Assembly: GCF_047126315.1 (NCBI RefSeq)
Contig: NZ_CP138953.1
Coordinates: forward strand, 2,666,001 to 2,730,000
DNA length: 64,000 nt
Source: Shimia sp022448905
GTDB lineage: Bacteria; Pseudomonadota; Alphaproteobacteria; Rhodobacterales; Rhodobacteraceae
Direction: 5' to 3'
Below, piece by piece: positions 25,268 through 32,475 of the stretch (its first letter is position 1; every line of letters begins with the position of its first letter). A program made the position numbers and the translations under genes. A model generated the notes under the pieces. That model was not told the origin of the DNA, did not search any database, and saw only the letters and a program-made list of their open reading frames with translations.

Positions 25268-26400
25268 CCTACCGATGCCATTTAGCAATCCTGGGTGGCG
25301 GTTGTGCCGGTCTTTCTGTCGCCAGCCGGCTGATAAAAAGGGGCTATGACAAGCCGATGATCATAGTCGAGCCCCGGCAAGAATATTTAGGCGATCGAAC
25401 GTGGTCCTTCTGGGCTGCGGATAGCAGTGCCGACAGGCACTTAGTGCATAAAAAATGGAAATCTTGGGTTTTTTCCAAAGCAGGACGTTGTGTCCAACAC
25501 TCAGGTTTTGCCCTTTCTTATCAACAGATAAGAGCAATTGATTTCTATAAAGATAATTTAGCGTGTCTAAAAGGTAAGCAAAACGTTTCTTTCTGGCAAG
25601 GCGCCCAAGCGGGCCCGCCAAACGAGCAAAGTGGTTACGTGGGGATTGAAACGAGCATGGGCCAGATCCACGCCGATTACGTTGTTGATACCCGCCCGCG
25701 CCACACCGACACAGATGTTTCCAAGGTTTGGCAAGTATTCAGTGGTGGTGATGTTGAATTAACTGAAGACAGCTTTGATTCTACAGCTGCTCAGATAATG
25801 ACGAATATGATCAGTGACAGTTCTGGCCTGAAATTCACCTATGTGCTGCCCCATAGTCCGCGACATGCTTTGGTTCAAACTACCAGATTTGCGCCAGCGC
25901 GGATTGACCCTTTTCGATTGGATTTAGAATTTAGGCGCGACCTTGCCGATCTGACAAAAGGCAAGTTTTCCGTAAAGCGCTGGGAGCGGGGGTGTCTTCC
26001 CATGGGACAAGCACCTCTTGAGTTACAACCGGGCTCTCGAACTATTCTTGCTGGCCAGGCTAACGGTGCTTTGCGACCTGCAACTGGATACGGATTTTTG
26101 CGCATTCAGGAATGGGCATTCGGGTTTGCAAAAGCGTTTGCTTCTGGCGATTATGATTTGGCGAAGAGTGTCCCCGTAGCACAGAAAAGTACAAAGGATC
26201 ACATTTTCCTCAGGGCATTTTTGGCCGATCCTTCTGCCTCTTCTGATTGGTTTATATCGATCGCCGAACACCTAAGCGGCGATGAATTTGGCAGATTTAT
26301 CAGCCAAAAACCTGGGGTGGGAATTTGGGCAAAAGTAATATGGTCCTTGCCGAAAAAACCATTCTTACGCTCTGTCTTGGAAACCGGCATGCACGACTAA
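25264..26400 (+). CDS. crtY: Lycopene beta-cyclase
   Basis: A 378-residue CrtY-type flavoprotein that closes both ends of lycopene to make beta-carotene. The N-terminal nucleotide fold is LAILGGGCAGLSVASRL (about 7-23), followed by EPRQEYLGDRTWSFW with the family D-x-T-W-S-F motif. GYGFLRIQEWA near residue 277 is the conserved FAD-contact region. Translation is coupled to crtB. The next gene, blh, starts 14 bases later. Confidence 0.93.
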   Translation: MTYRCHLAILGGGCAGLSVASRLIKRGYDKPMIIVEPRQEYLGDRTWSFWAADSSADRHLVHKKWKSWVFSKAGRCVQHSGFALSYQQIRAIDFYKDNLACLKGKQNVSFWQGAQAGPPNEQSGYVGIETSMGQIHADYVVDTRPRHTDTDVSKVWQVFSGGDVELTEDSFDSTAAQIMTNMISDSSGLKFTYVLPHSPRHALVQTTRFAPARIDPFRLDLEFRRDLADLTKGKFSVKRWERGCLPMGQAPLELQPGSRTILAGQANGALRPATGYGFLRIQEWAFGFAKAFASGDYDLAKSVPVAQKSTKDHIFLRAFLADPSASSDWFISIAEHLSGDEFGRFISQKPGVGIWAKVIWSLPKKPFLRSVLETGMHD

Positions 26401-26413
26401 AAAGGCAAAACCC

Positions 26414-27301
26414 ATGATAAAAAGTGATAAAATGCAGCTTACTTTTGTGGCCACAGGTTTTTTGACCGTTCTCCTGTACAACGTTCTTCTTATTGATGTG
26501 TCGTTGACATTAATGCTGGCCATATTGGGCGTTGGTGTAAGCATATTTGGGATTCCACACGGAGCAATTGATGGCTACCTTGCCCAGAAAACTGGTTTTA
26601 CCAAAGACCTGAAATCAGCTTGCGCGTTTGTCGTTGCATATGTTTTAATATCCGGTTTGGTTGTTGGCGCTTGGTTTTTAGCTCCGGACGCTATGTTTCT
26701 TATATTTATTATTACTACTGCATGGCATTTCGGTGAGGATGGCGGTGCGCAAAAGCCCCTTGATAGAATGCTGTTTGGTAGTTGTATTATAGCTCTGCCA
26801 GCCTTGTTCCACTCAAATTCCACTGCAGAATTGTTTCAACTTTTGTCAATCACGAATTCGGTTGACTTCGTCGGATATATGCAAACCCTTGGACCAATTT
26901 TGGTTTTGGCTTCGATGACCCTTTCTTTGCTACGCAAATCAAGCGTCACCAAAACTACGATTTCAGCTGTGACCATTTTAGCCATTGTTTTTTTTGCTTA
27001 TGCTCTGCCTCCTTTGCTTTTCTTTACAGTATATTTTTGTGCCCTTCATAGTCCAAGACATTTTAAAAGTATTGCAGTGGCTGTGCCGAGGCAGGAACGT
27101 AGGAATTTTATATCTCTGACAATTATTTACACTCTCGCCACAATTGTATTAGCATCTGCCGCATTTTGGTTGCTGATATCTTATGTTGTGTTTGATCAGG
27201 CTTTCGTGCTTGTGATATTCGTTGGGCTAGCAGCATTAACTGTGCCGCATATGATCTTGGTCGATGGAATTTGGGTCTATTGTCAGAAGAAACTGGCGTG
27301 A
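26414..27301 (+). CDS. blh: Beta-carotene 15,15'-dioxygenase (Brp/Blh family)
   Basis: A 295-residue integral membrane enzyme with about eight helices that splits beta-carotene into two retinal molecules. Conserved histidine motifs, thought to bind iron, are seen: FGIPHGAIDGYL (about 36-47), TAWHFGEDGG (about 96-105), CALHSPRHF (about 210-218) and VPHMIL (near 275). It completes the set of genes needed for retinal. It is AT-rich and ends 21 bases before IS5 copy C, so nothing of this operon is missing on the right. Confidence 0.94.
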   Translation: MIKSDKMQLTFVATGFLTVLLYNVLLIDVSLTLMLAILGVGVSIFGIPHGAIDGYLAQKTGFTKDLKSACAFVVAYVLISGLVVGAWFLAPDAMFLIFIITTAWHFGEDGGAQKPLDRMLFGSCIIALPALFHSNSTAELFQLLSITNSVDFVGYMQTLGPILVLASMTLSLLRKSSVTKTTISAVTILAIVFFAYALPPLLFFTVYFCALHSPRHFKSIAVAVPRQERRNFISLTIIYTLATIVLASAAFWLLISYVVFDQAFVLVIFVGLAALTVPHMILVDGIWVYCQKKLA

Positions 27302-27322
27302 GGCGGGCAGGGCGGCGATTTA

Positions 27323-28153
27323 GGGTCAGGACCCATTGATTTCCGTCTAATGGCATGCTTCACGGTTTGAAAACGAGCGGTGAACATGTCTGATCTTTTC
27401 TGGTTGACGGACGCGCAGATGGCGCGTCTTGAGCCCTTCTTTCCTAAATCCCACGGCAAACCACGCGTCGATGATCGACGTGTCTTGAGCGGGATTATCT
27501 TTATTAATCGCAATGGGTTGCGGTGGCGCGATGCACCTGGGGAGTACGGGCCGCACAAGACGCTGTACAACCGTTGGAAGCGTTGGAGCGACAAAGGTAT
27601 CTTCGCGCAGATGATGGTAGGTCTGGCTGCCGAACACGGCGAAGAGAGGACTGTGATGATTGACGCCACCTACCTCAAGGCTCACCGAACCGCGACCAGT
27701 TTGGGCGTCAAAAAGGGGGGCGAGGACGCCTGATTGGCCGAACCAAGGGCGGTATGAATACCAAGCTGCACGCCATCTGCGACAGCCGGGGACGCCCTCT
27801 CAACCTGTTCGTTACAGCCGGGCAAGTCAGCGACTACATCGGCGCGCGGGCATTGGTGAGCAGATTGCCCAAAGTGGACTGGCTGCTTGGAGATCGGGGT
27901 TATGACGCCGATTGGTTCCGAGAAACGTTGAAAGACAAAGGGATACGCGCTTGCATCCCTGGTCGAAAGCGGCGCAAAAAGACTGTAAAGTACGATAAGC
28001 GCCGCTACAAACGGCGCAACCAGATCGAAATCATGTTCGGCAGGTTGAAGGATTGGCGGCGTGTCGCAACTCGATACGACAGATGCCCGAAGGTCTTCCT
28101 GTCCGCCATCGCCCTCGCAGCTCTCGTTATTTACTGGCTATGAGTCCTGACCC
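27323..28153 (+). mobile_element. IS5-family (IS427-like) insertion sequence, copy C
   Basis: An 831-base element identical in layout to copies A and B but on the plus strand. Ends are GGGTCAGGAC / GTCCTGACCC with TA on both sides. Together with copy B it brackets lysis cassette copy 1 plus the whole rhodopsin operon as inverted IS ends. Confidence 0.95.
27380..28143 (+). CDS. IS5-family transposase (frameshifted), copy C
   Basis: First frame 27380-27733 and second frame to 28143, joined over the A5-G6 tract near 27713. The DDE residues are intact. Substitutions compared with copies A and B include G for A in RDAPGEYG and T for A in WFRETLKD. Likely functional. Confidence 0.9.
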
Positions 28154-28212
28154 TAGGAGCTTTCCTCGAAGGTCTTTCCATGCTGGCGCATCTCGCCACC
28201 AACCTCAACCCA

Positions 28213-28234
28213 CCCGCCTCTGGCGGGTTTTTTT
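28213..28234 (+). terminator. Rho-independent terminator before endolysin copy 2
   Basis: Same CCCGCC-TCT-GGCGGG stem and seven-T run as in copy 1. Confidence 0.85.
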
Positions 28235-28246
28235 ATGGAGAAACAC

Positions 28247-28930
28247 ATGAACATAAACCAAGCCACCTTAGACCTTGTGAAGCGCTTTGAAGGTCTTGAG
28301 CTAACTGCGTATCGCGATCCGGTTGGTGTGCTCACCATTGGTTACGGCTACACCAACAGCGCGGGCTTTGGTCCAGGCGTGTCTGTGGGTGAAACGTGGA
28401 CCAAGCCCTTTGCGGAGCAAATGCTGTGGGAGGGGCTTGAACGCTTTGCGGATCAAATCAGACCCATGTTCCGTCGCGCGCCAAATGACAATGAGTTCGG
28501 TGCGATGCTGTCTCTCGCTTATAACATTGGCGTTGGGGCGTTCAGCCGATCTACCTGCCTGCGCCGCTTCAACGCGGGGGATATTGAGGGCGCTGCCGAA
28601 GCGCTGACATGGTTCAATAAGGCTGGCGGCAAGGTCTTGCGCGGGCTTACCCGCCGCCGTGCGGCCGAGCGCGAACTGTTTCTTACGGATGCTGCAATCA
28701 TTGAAGCAACACCAAAGGCAGACGCGGAGCGCAGTTCACCGGCTCAGTCCTCAACGATCCGCGCCGTTGCCGGTACTGCGGCGGCGGGGGCAGGGGGTGT
28801 TCTAACCGCATTGGGCAAGCTGGACCCTTTGGCTCAGTATATCCTCTTGGGCTTTTCTGCTGTTGCGCTGATCGGGCTGGGCTGGATTGCGCGCGAGCGG
28901 CTTCGCAAATGGGCAGGAGGGGCGCGGTGA
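28247..28930 (+). CDS. Phage endolysin (GH24 lysozyme) with C-terminal membrane anchor, copy 2
   Basis: A 227-residue muramidase like copy 1, with catalytic Glu (KRFEGLEL), Asp (YRDPVG) and Thr (LTIGYGYT). It has R where copy 1 has L before the catalytic Asp; R-D-P-V-G is the more usual GH24 form, so copy 1 may be slightly impaired. The C-terminal membrane helix is retained. GGAG precedes the ATG at 28247. Confidence 0.9.
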   Translation: MNINQATLDLVKRFEGLELTAYRDPVGVLTIGYGYTNSAGFGPGVSVGETWTKPFAEQMLWEGLERFADQIRPMFRRAPNDNEFGAMLSLAYNIGVGAFSRSTCLRRFNAGDIEGAAEALTWFNKAGGKVLRGLTRRRAAERELFLTDAAIIEATPKADAERSSPAQSSTIRAVAGTAAAGAGGVLTALGKLDPLAQYILLGFSAVALIGLGWIARERLRKWAGGAR

Positions 28931-29157
28931 TGCTGCGCTTCCTACCCTCCAAGGCGGCAGTATGGGCCGCACTCAGCGCGTTTGTGGTCGTCTTGCTTGC
29001 ATGGCTTTGCATCGATGCGAAGAACGATCAGAGGCGCAAAACAGAAGCCCTGCGGAACAAAGCCCGCCTTGATGCCATCCAAAGCAAACAGGAGATAGAT
29101 CGAGATGTGGAGACGCAAGACGATACCGCTCTTATTGACCAGCTCACTCGTAACTAG
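28930..29157 (+). CDS. Small membrane protein, i-spanin (Rz)-like, copy 2
   Basis: A 75-residue homologue of the 20444-20671 protein, with the same membrane helix and charged stalk. Its start overlaps the endolysin stop (TGATG), and its 3' end is overlapped by the Rz1-like gene. Confidence 0.65.
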   Translation: MLRFLPSKAAVWAALSAFVVVLLAWLCIDAKNDQRRKTEALRNKARLDAIQSKQEIDRDVETQDDTALIDQLTRN

Positions 29158-29314
29158 CGCCTGCTCTCAATCTCCCGCTGGAGATTTCTGCGATATTGCG
29201 CGACCCATCCACTTTAAGCGGACGGTTGCTGAGGCCGTGGTGACAGGAGATCGCGACACCGCCGAAACGATAGATGCCCAGAACCGTTATGGGGAGAGGA
29301 ACTGCGGATGGTGA
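29105..29314 (+). CDS. Small lipoprotein, o-spanin (Rz1)-like, copy 2
   Basis: A 69-residue lipoprotein with lipobox T-S-A-C, nested out of frame over the end of the Rz-like gene. It differs from copy 1 mainly in the middle (ARPIHFKRTVAEAVV versus AEPIRFERYVASVVV). Confidence 0.6.
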   Translation: MWRRKTIPLLLTSSLVTSACSQSPAGDFCDIARPIHFKRTVAEAVVTGDRDTAETIDAQNRYGERNCGW

Positions 29315-29875
29315 AAGGTTGGGCGATAGCGCCCCTCTAGTTTACAGTGAGGCAAGGTTTGGGGGCAGGCGGTGCGCGAACACCGCCCACCATACAGCTG
29401 AGCTTGGGGTAGGGGCTGCACCGACATGAAACGCCTTATCGTCGCCCGACTCACGCGTGAATGGTGTCATGCTAAGCAGAAAACTATAATGGCGACAATG
29501 ACCACAGTTTGGTAAATTGTTGCCCGTTGCCCTTTGGCTCGGCGGCACGAAAGCCTGGCCCTGAGAGGATTTGGCGAGGCCTTGCAGTTCCTCTAGATAC
29601 CCGATGAGCCAGGATACAGGAAAACATGTACTCAATTGGGTGCGAACACTTATAGCGCTTAGATGTTGAAATCTCATTAAACTTATGGGGGTGGCGGAGT
29701 CGCCAAAACTGTGATAGAGTTTTAAAGAAAGCCATTTGACCACCGCAAGGCAGTCTCCCGTCCCGTTTGTGGGGACAAATCTGACGGGATTGCGGGACAC
29801 TATCACTCACGGCACAAAACTAATCGGGGGCTTTTGTCAAACTAGTGCCATTTTAATGGCAGTTAGGAGAGTTTC
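29315..29875. other. No supported gene
   Basis: About 560 bases after lysis cassette copy 2. A small GGGCG-ATAG-CGCCC hairpin (29321-29334) follows the Rz1-like stop but lacks a T run. Long minus-strand frames (29342-29806) have no ribosome site, no family similarity, and overlap one another, so I do not call them. Confidence 0.45.
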
Positions 29876-30079
29876 GTGCCTATTTTTGATAAGATAAACC
29901 TTCATTCTGTGAACCAAAATCCTGTTTTTCTTGAGCAAAAGATCGAGGATTGGGTGCTGCGGATCGAAAGTGATGAAACGATTAAAATGTCGGAAGGTCT
30001 GTTGTCTTTGTACATGGACATGCGGCACACTTTGGCCAACTCGGCCAAAATGAAAGGGGCGGCACGGCCATTCAACTGA
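29876..30079 (+). CDS. Small protein of unknown function
   Basis: A 67-residue frame starting at GTG, with a good AGGAG site 5-6 bases upstream (29866-29870). The product is mostly helical and acidic at first (FLEQKIEDWVLRIESDE), then basic. I recognise no family. The ribosome site supports it. It lies just before a decayed methylase gene in the prophage remnant. Confidence 0.4.
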   Translation: MPIFDKINLHSVNQNPVFLEQKIEDWVLRIESDETIKMSEGLLSLYMDMRHTLANSAKMKGAARPFN

Positions 30080-30081
30080 TG

Positions 30082-30393
30082 GCTTCGCTGGGCGAGAACA
30101 AGGCTTGGGTGATTACCTCTATCCGTAGCGGTTCTCGGAATGCTCCTCCTCCGCTTCAGTCGGTAGGGCATGATGGAGATGTTCTGTCGGGAAGACTTTG
30201 CGCATGGCGGCGCAGCTCTCCGAGATCAACGGGCTTTGTCATGTCGATCAACGACACGCCCGAGATCCGCGAGTGGTTTGATAGTTTCCACATCGATGAG
30301 GTGCGGCTCAGCTACACGATAGCAAAGACCGGCGGCAAGAAGGTCCAGGAGCTGATCATCTCAAACCGCGAGGCGCGGGCAGGGCTGTTGTAG
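30082..30393 (+). pseudogene. Remnant of D12-class (Dam-like) adenine-specific DNA methyltransferase
   Basis: The last 53 or so codons (from 30241) read MSINDTPEIREWFDSF and then VRLSYTIAKTGGKKVQELIISN, the conserved C-terminal end of D12-class N6-adenine methyltransferases. Just upstream, related pieces fall in other frames: MFCREDFA around 30180-30203 and MAAQLSEINGL around 30204-30236. The DPPY catalytic motif region appears as a degraded N-A-P-P. The gene is thus truncated and frameshifted, and inactive. Confidence 0.7.
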
Positions 30394-30702
30394 ATCAGGG
30401 AGATGTGATCGGGGTTGGCTTTCAATGAGGGGCATCCCGAGGAGATTGTGCGGCGGGCCGTGGACAATTCAGTGTCTGTACCAACCAGCTCTACGAAGGT
30501 TGCCTTGCTAAATGACCTGGACTGGTTGCAGTGGTTACAGTGTATTTCCACGGTTTTGAATGGCCAATCGCACGCTTTCATGAGGTCGAGGTAATCGGTG
30601 CGAAATGGCGTTTCAAGCTCACTCACACATTGCCATTTTGTTCATGGTTTGTCGGTGTGGGTAAATTTCGTTAAGTTGTTGAATTTCCGTAAAGTCGATA
30701 AA
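30394..30702. other. No supported gene
   Basis: About 310 bases between the methylase remnant and the right attachment repeat. Only short, unsupported frames are seen. Confidence 0.45.
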
Positions 30703-30758
30703 ATTCAAAATCCCCCGATGGCAACATCGTGAGAGTTCGAGTCTCTCCTTGGGCACCA
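30703..30758 (+). repeat. Partial tRNA-Leu 3' half: right attachment site (att) of the island
   Basis: ATTCAAAATCCCCCG (30703-30717) and GTGAGAGTTCGAGTCTCTCC...CACCA (30729-30758) repeat the tRNA-Leu anticodon arm (11135-11149) and T-arm/acceptor/CCA (11161-11190) exactly. The 11 bases between, which form the variable arm, differ (ATGGCAACATC here, CCTTCACGGGC in the intact gene). Both versions can form a variable stem. No 5' tRNA half is present, so it is not a functional gene. Confidence 0.88.
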
Positions 30759-31114
30759 CCTCGCTAACAGAATTAGAATATGAACTGTGCTCGATTTTGC
30801 AGCGCAGCAATCCCTATGCGGGTTGTGATCTTACGTTCGTCTCTTACTGATTGTGGCAGTCAATGGGTTGATTCAAGTTTCACGAATTTGGTCATTTTGG
30901 TAATTTTTCCTTTTAATTAAATTCTTAGATCGGCAAACTTCAGGTGGTTTTGCCATGCGCCTTGTTTTTTGATTGTTCGCTTCGCGCTCCCGGAGAATCA
31001 AATTTAGATTCCAGTAATTCTTCTTCGTTCAAATTTTTTGACCGGCAAACAAATTGAAGGCTGATGTTTGAGCTGTAGCCGCTCTCGCAGATGCCACCGA
31101 GGAAAGGACATGTG
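30759..31114. other. No supported gene
   Basis: About 355 bases of AT-rich sequence between the island's right edge and the Cache-like pseudogene. No tRNA, terminator or coding frame is convincing. Confidence 0.45.
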
Positions 31115-31672
31115 ATGATTAAATTTTTGAGCGCGACTGCTGCTATTTGCGTGATGGCAAGCGCTGCAACGGCAGGAAACCCTTACAGCGATACGCTGAC
31201 AAGTCTGGTTGACTCAACCATTTCGGGTTGGGTTACCGATCCGGCTGTGGTCGCAGCGATCATTGCGCAAAATGCAGAGACAGCAAGCTACTCGGATGAT
31301 CAGGTCGCCGAACTGGATGCGCTTTGGTAATCGGGCAGTGCCGAGGGGCGCGAGTTCATTGATGGCATTTGGCACAACGCGTTATCTGAACAGCTTAAGG
31401 GTTACAAAAACCAGTCTCCGCAACTCTTCTCCGAGATTTTTGTCGTCGATGGGCGCGGCTTGAACGTTGGTCAGAGCAATATCACCTCCGACTACTTTCA
31501 AGGGGACGAAGCCAAATGGCAGGTGCCGCACGACACCGGTGAAATTCATTTTGGTGATGTTGAGTTTGACGAATCCAGTCAGACTTATCTGAGCCAAGTG
31601 AGTGCGCCTATCATGCATGAAGGCGAGTTCATTGGCACGATCACCGTGGGGGTGAACGTCGAAGGGTTGTGA
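31115..31672 (+). pseudogene. Exported Cache-like sensor protein, interrupted by an in-frame TAA
   Basis: A single reading frame of 186 codons is broken only by TAA at 31328-31330. The first part has a signal peptide (MIKFLSATAAICVMASAATAG) and a helical region ending DQVAELDALW. After the stop, the same frame continues with EGREFIDGIWHNALSEQLKG, then a ligand-binding-like region FSEIFVVDGRGLNVGQSNIT and IMHEGEFIGTITVGVNVE, typical of small PDC/Cache sensor domains. With no frameshift, either a recent nonsense mutation or a sequencing error explains it. Confidence 0.72.
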
Positions 31673-31692
31673 CGCCTACTACCTTTAAAAAC

Positions 31693-31724
31693 AAAAGCGC
31701 AGGCCTTACCGGCTCTGCGCTTTT
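31693..31724. terminator. Bidirectional-looking terminator
   Basis: AAAAGCGCAG (31693-31702) and CTGCGCTTTT (31715-31724) form a 10-pair stem after the Cache-like pseudogene, with A/T runs on both sides. Confidence 0.7.
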
Positions 31725-31890
31725 GCTGTTCGTTTCGGTTATGCCCCGTTTCCTAAATTGGTATGAAAGCTCAAAAACTTCGCGCCGTTTTGTGAAATTG
31801 CTGGCAAACACGGCTTCGTCCCCCTAGCACTGTTTCCCAACTGGAGTGACGTTGCCCGAACAACGTCAGTCGGGCAGGGGGAGAGGCAAT

Positions 31891-32475
31891 ATGCACAGGG
31901 CGATCCGCGCCATTGCGCAGAGCACAGCGGTTCTAGGCGGTTTGGTGCTCACCGCGTTAATTCTACTAACTTGTGTGAGTATTCTGGGGCGCTCCATCAG
32001 TACCCTGGCGCATACCGCGTTTTTGGAGAGCGTCGCCAATGGCTTTGCCACGTGGCTTCAAACGTCGGGGGTTGGCTCGGTCAATGGCGATTTTGAGTTG
32101 CTGGAAGCCGGAGTGGCCTTTGCCATCTTTGCCTTTCTGCCGATCTGTCAGCTGCACGGTGCCCATGCCACTGTGGATGTCTTCACCAATTTCCTGCCGC
32201 AGCGCGCCAACCGCTATCTGATTGCCTTTTGGGAATGTGTCCTGGCGGCGGTGATCGTGCTGATCACTTGGCGCCTGTTTGCCGGGTTGCAAAGCAAATA
32301 CGCCTATGGCGAAACCACTTTCCTGCTGCAGTTTCCAGTCTGGTGGGCCTATGCCGCCAGCTTCGCAGCGGCCTGTGTCGCCTCATTGGTATCAGTATAC
32401 TGCGCGGCCATGCGCATATGGTCGGCCCTGACAGGGCGCGGCTCCATGACCGCGATTGGAGAAACGGCAAAATGA
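31891..32475 (+). CDS. dctQ: TRAP transporter small membrane subunit (DctQ type)
   Basis: A 194-residue protein with four membrane helices (about 12-34, 66-84, 102-122, 143-163), as in DctQ. TRAP transporters use the sodium or proton gradient with a periplasmic binding protein to import carboxylates and related solutes. A relatively long extracytoplasmic segment (TSGVGSVNGDFELLEAG) separates helices 1 and 2. GGGGAGAGG precedes the ATG at 31891. Its stop overlaps the DctM start (ATGA). No dctP gene is found nearby. Confidence 0.88.
   Translation: MHRAIRAIAQSTAVLGGLVLTALILLTCVSILGRSISTLAHTAFLESVANGFATWLQTSGVGSVNGDFELLEAGVAFAIFAFLPICQLHGAHATVDVFTNFLPQRANRYLIAFWECVLAAVIVLITWRLFAGLQSKYAYGETTFLLQFPVWWAYAASFAAACVASLVSVYCAAMRIWSALTGRGSMTAIGETAK

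Larger units (their letters stand above)
28154..29314 (+). repeat. Lysis-cassette repeat, copy 2 (1161 bases)
   Basis: Homologous to 19668-20828 over its full length. In this copy the sequence continues rightward into other island DNA rather than an IS3 remnant, so it is probably the ancestral context. Confidence 0.9.
11105..30758. mobile_element. Genomic island / decayed prophage integrated at tRNA-Leu
   Basis: The segment begins at an intact tRNA-Leu, has a tyrosine recombinase reading towards that tRNA, and ends at a duplicated piece of the same tRNA (30703-30758). Inside are phage-type genes (excisionase-like, exonuclease, endolysins, spanin-like pairs, methylase remnant), many IS copies and the proteorhodopsin operon. 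No capsid, portal, terminase or tail genes are seen, so a complete phage is absent. Several parts are visibly AT-richer than the flanking chromosome. Boundaries are inferred from the repeats. Confidence 0.8.

Noticed and set aside
18837..28153. Simple composite transposon (IS5 B and C) as the vehicle of the rhodopsin operon
   Set aside because: Possible, but not supported: both copies sit at the same site next to duplicated lysis cassettes, so recombination between homologous prophage sequences explains the layout equally well.
29321..29334. Terminator after lysis cassette copy 2
   Set aside because: The GGGCG/CGCCC stem is short and there is no T run.
29342..29810. Minus-strand frames of about 108 and 154 codons after the second lysis cassette
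   Set aside because: They overlap each other, lack ribosome sites, and show no family pattern.
11105..30758. Complete prophage
   Set aside because: No terminase, portal, capsid or tail genes are seen; only ends and lysis parts of phage origin remain.
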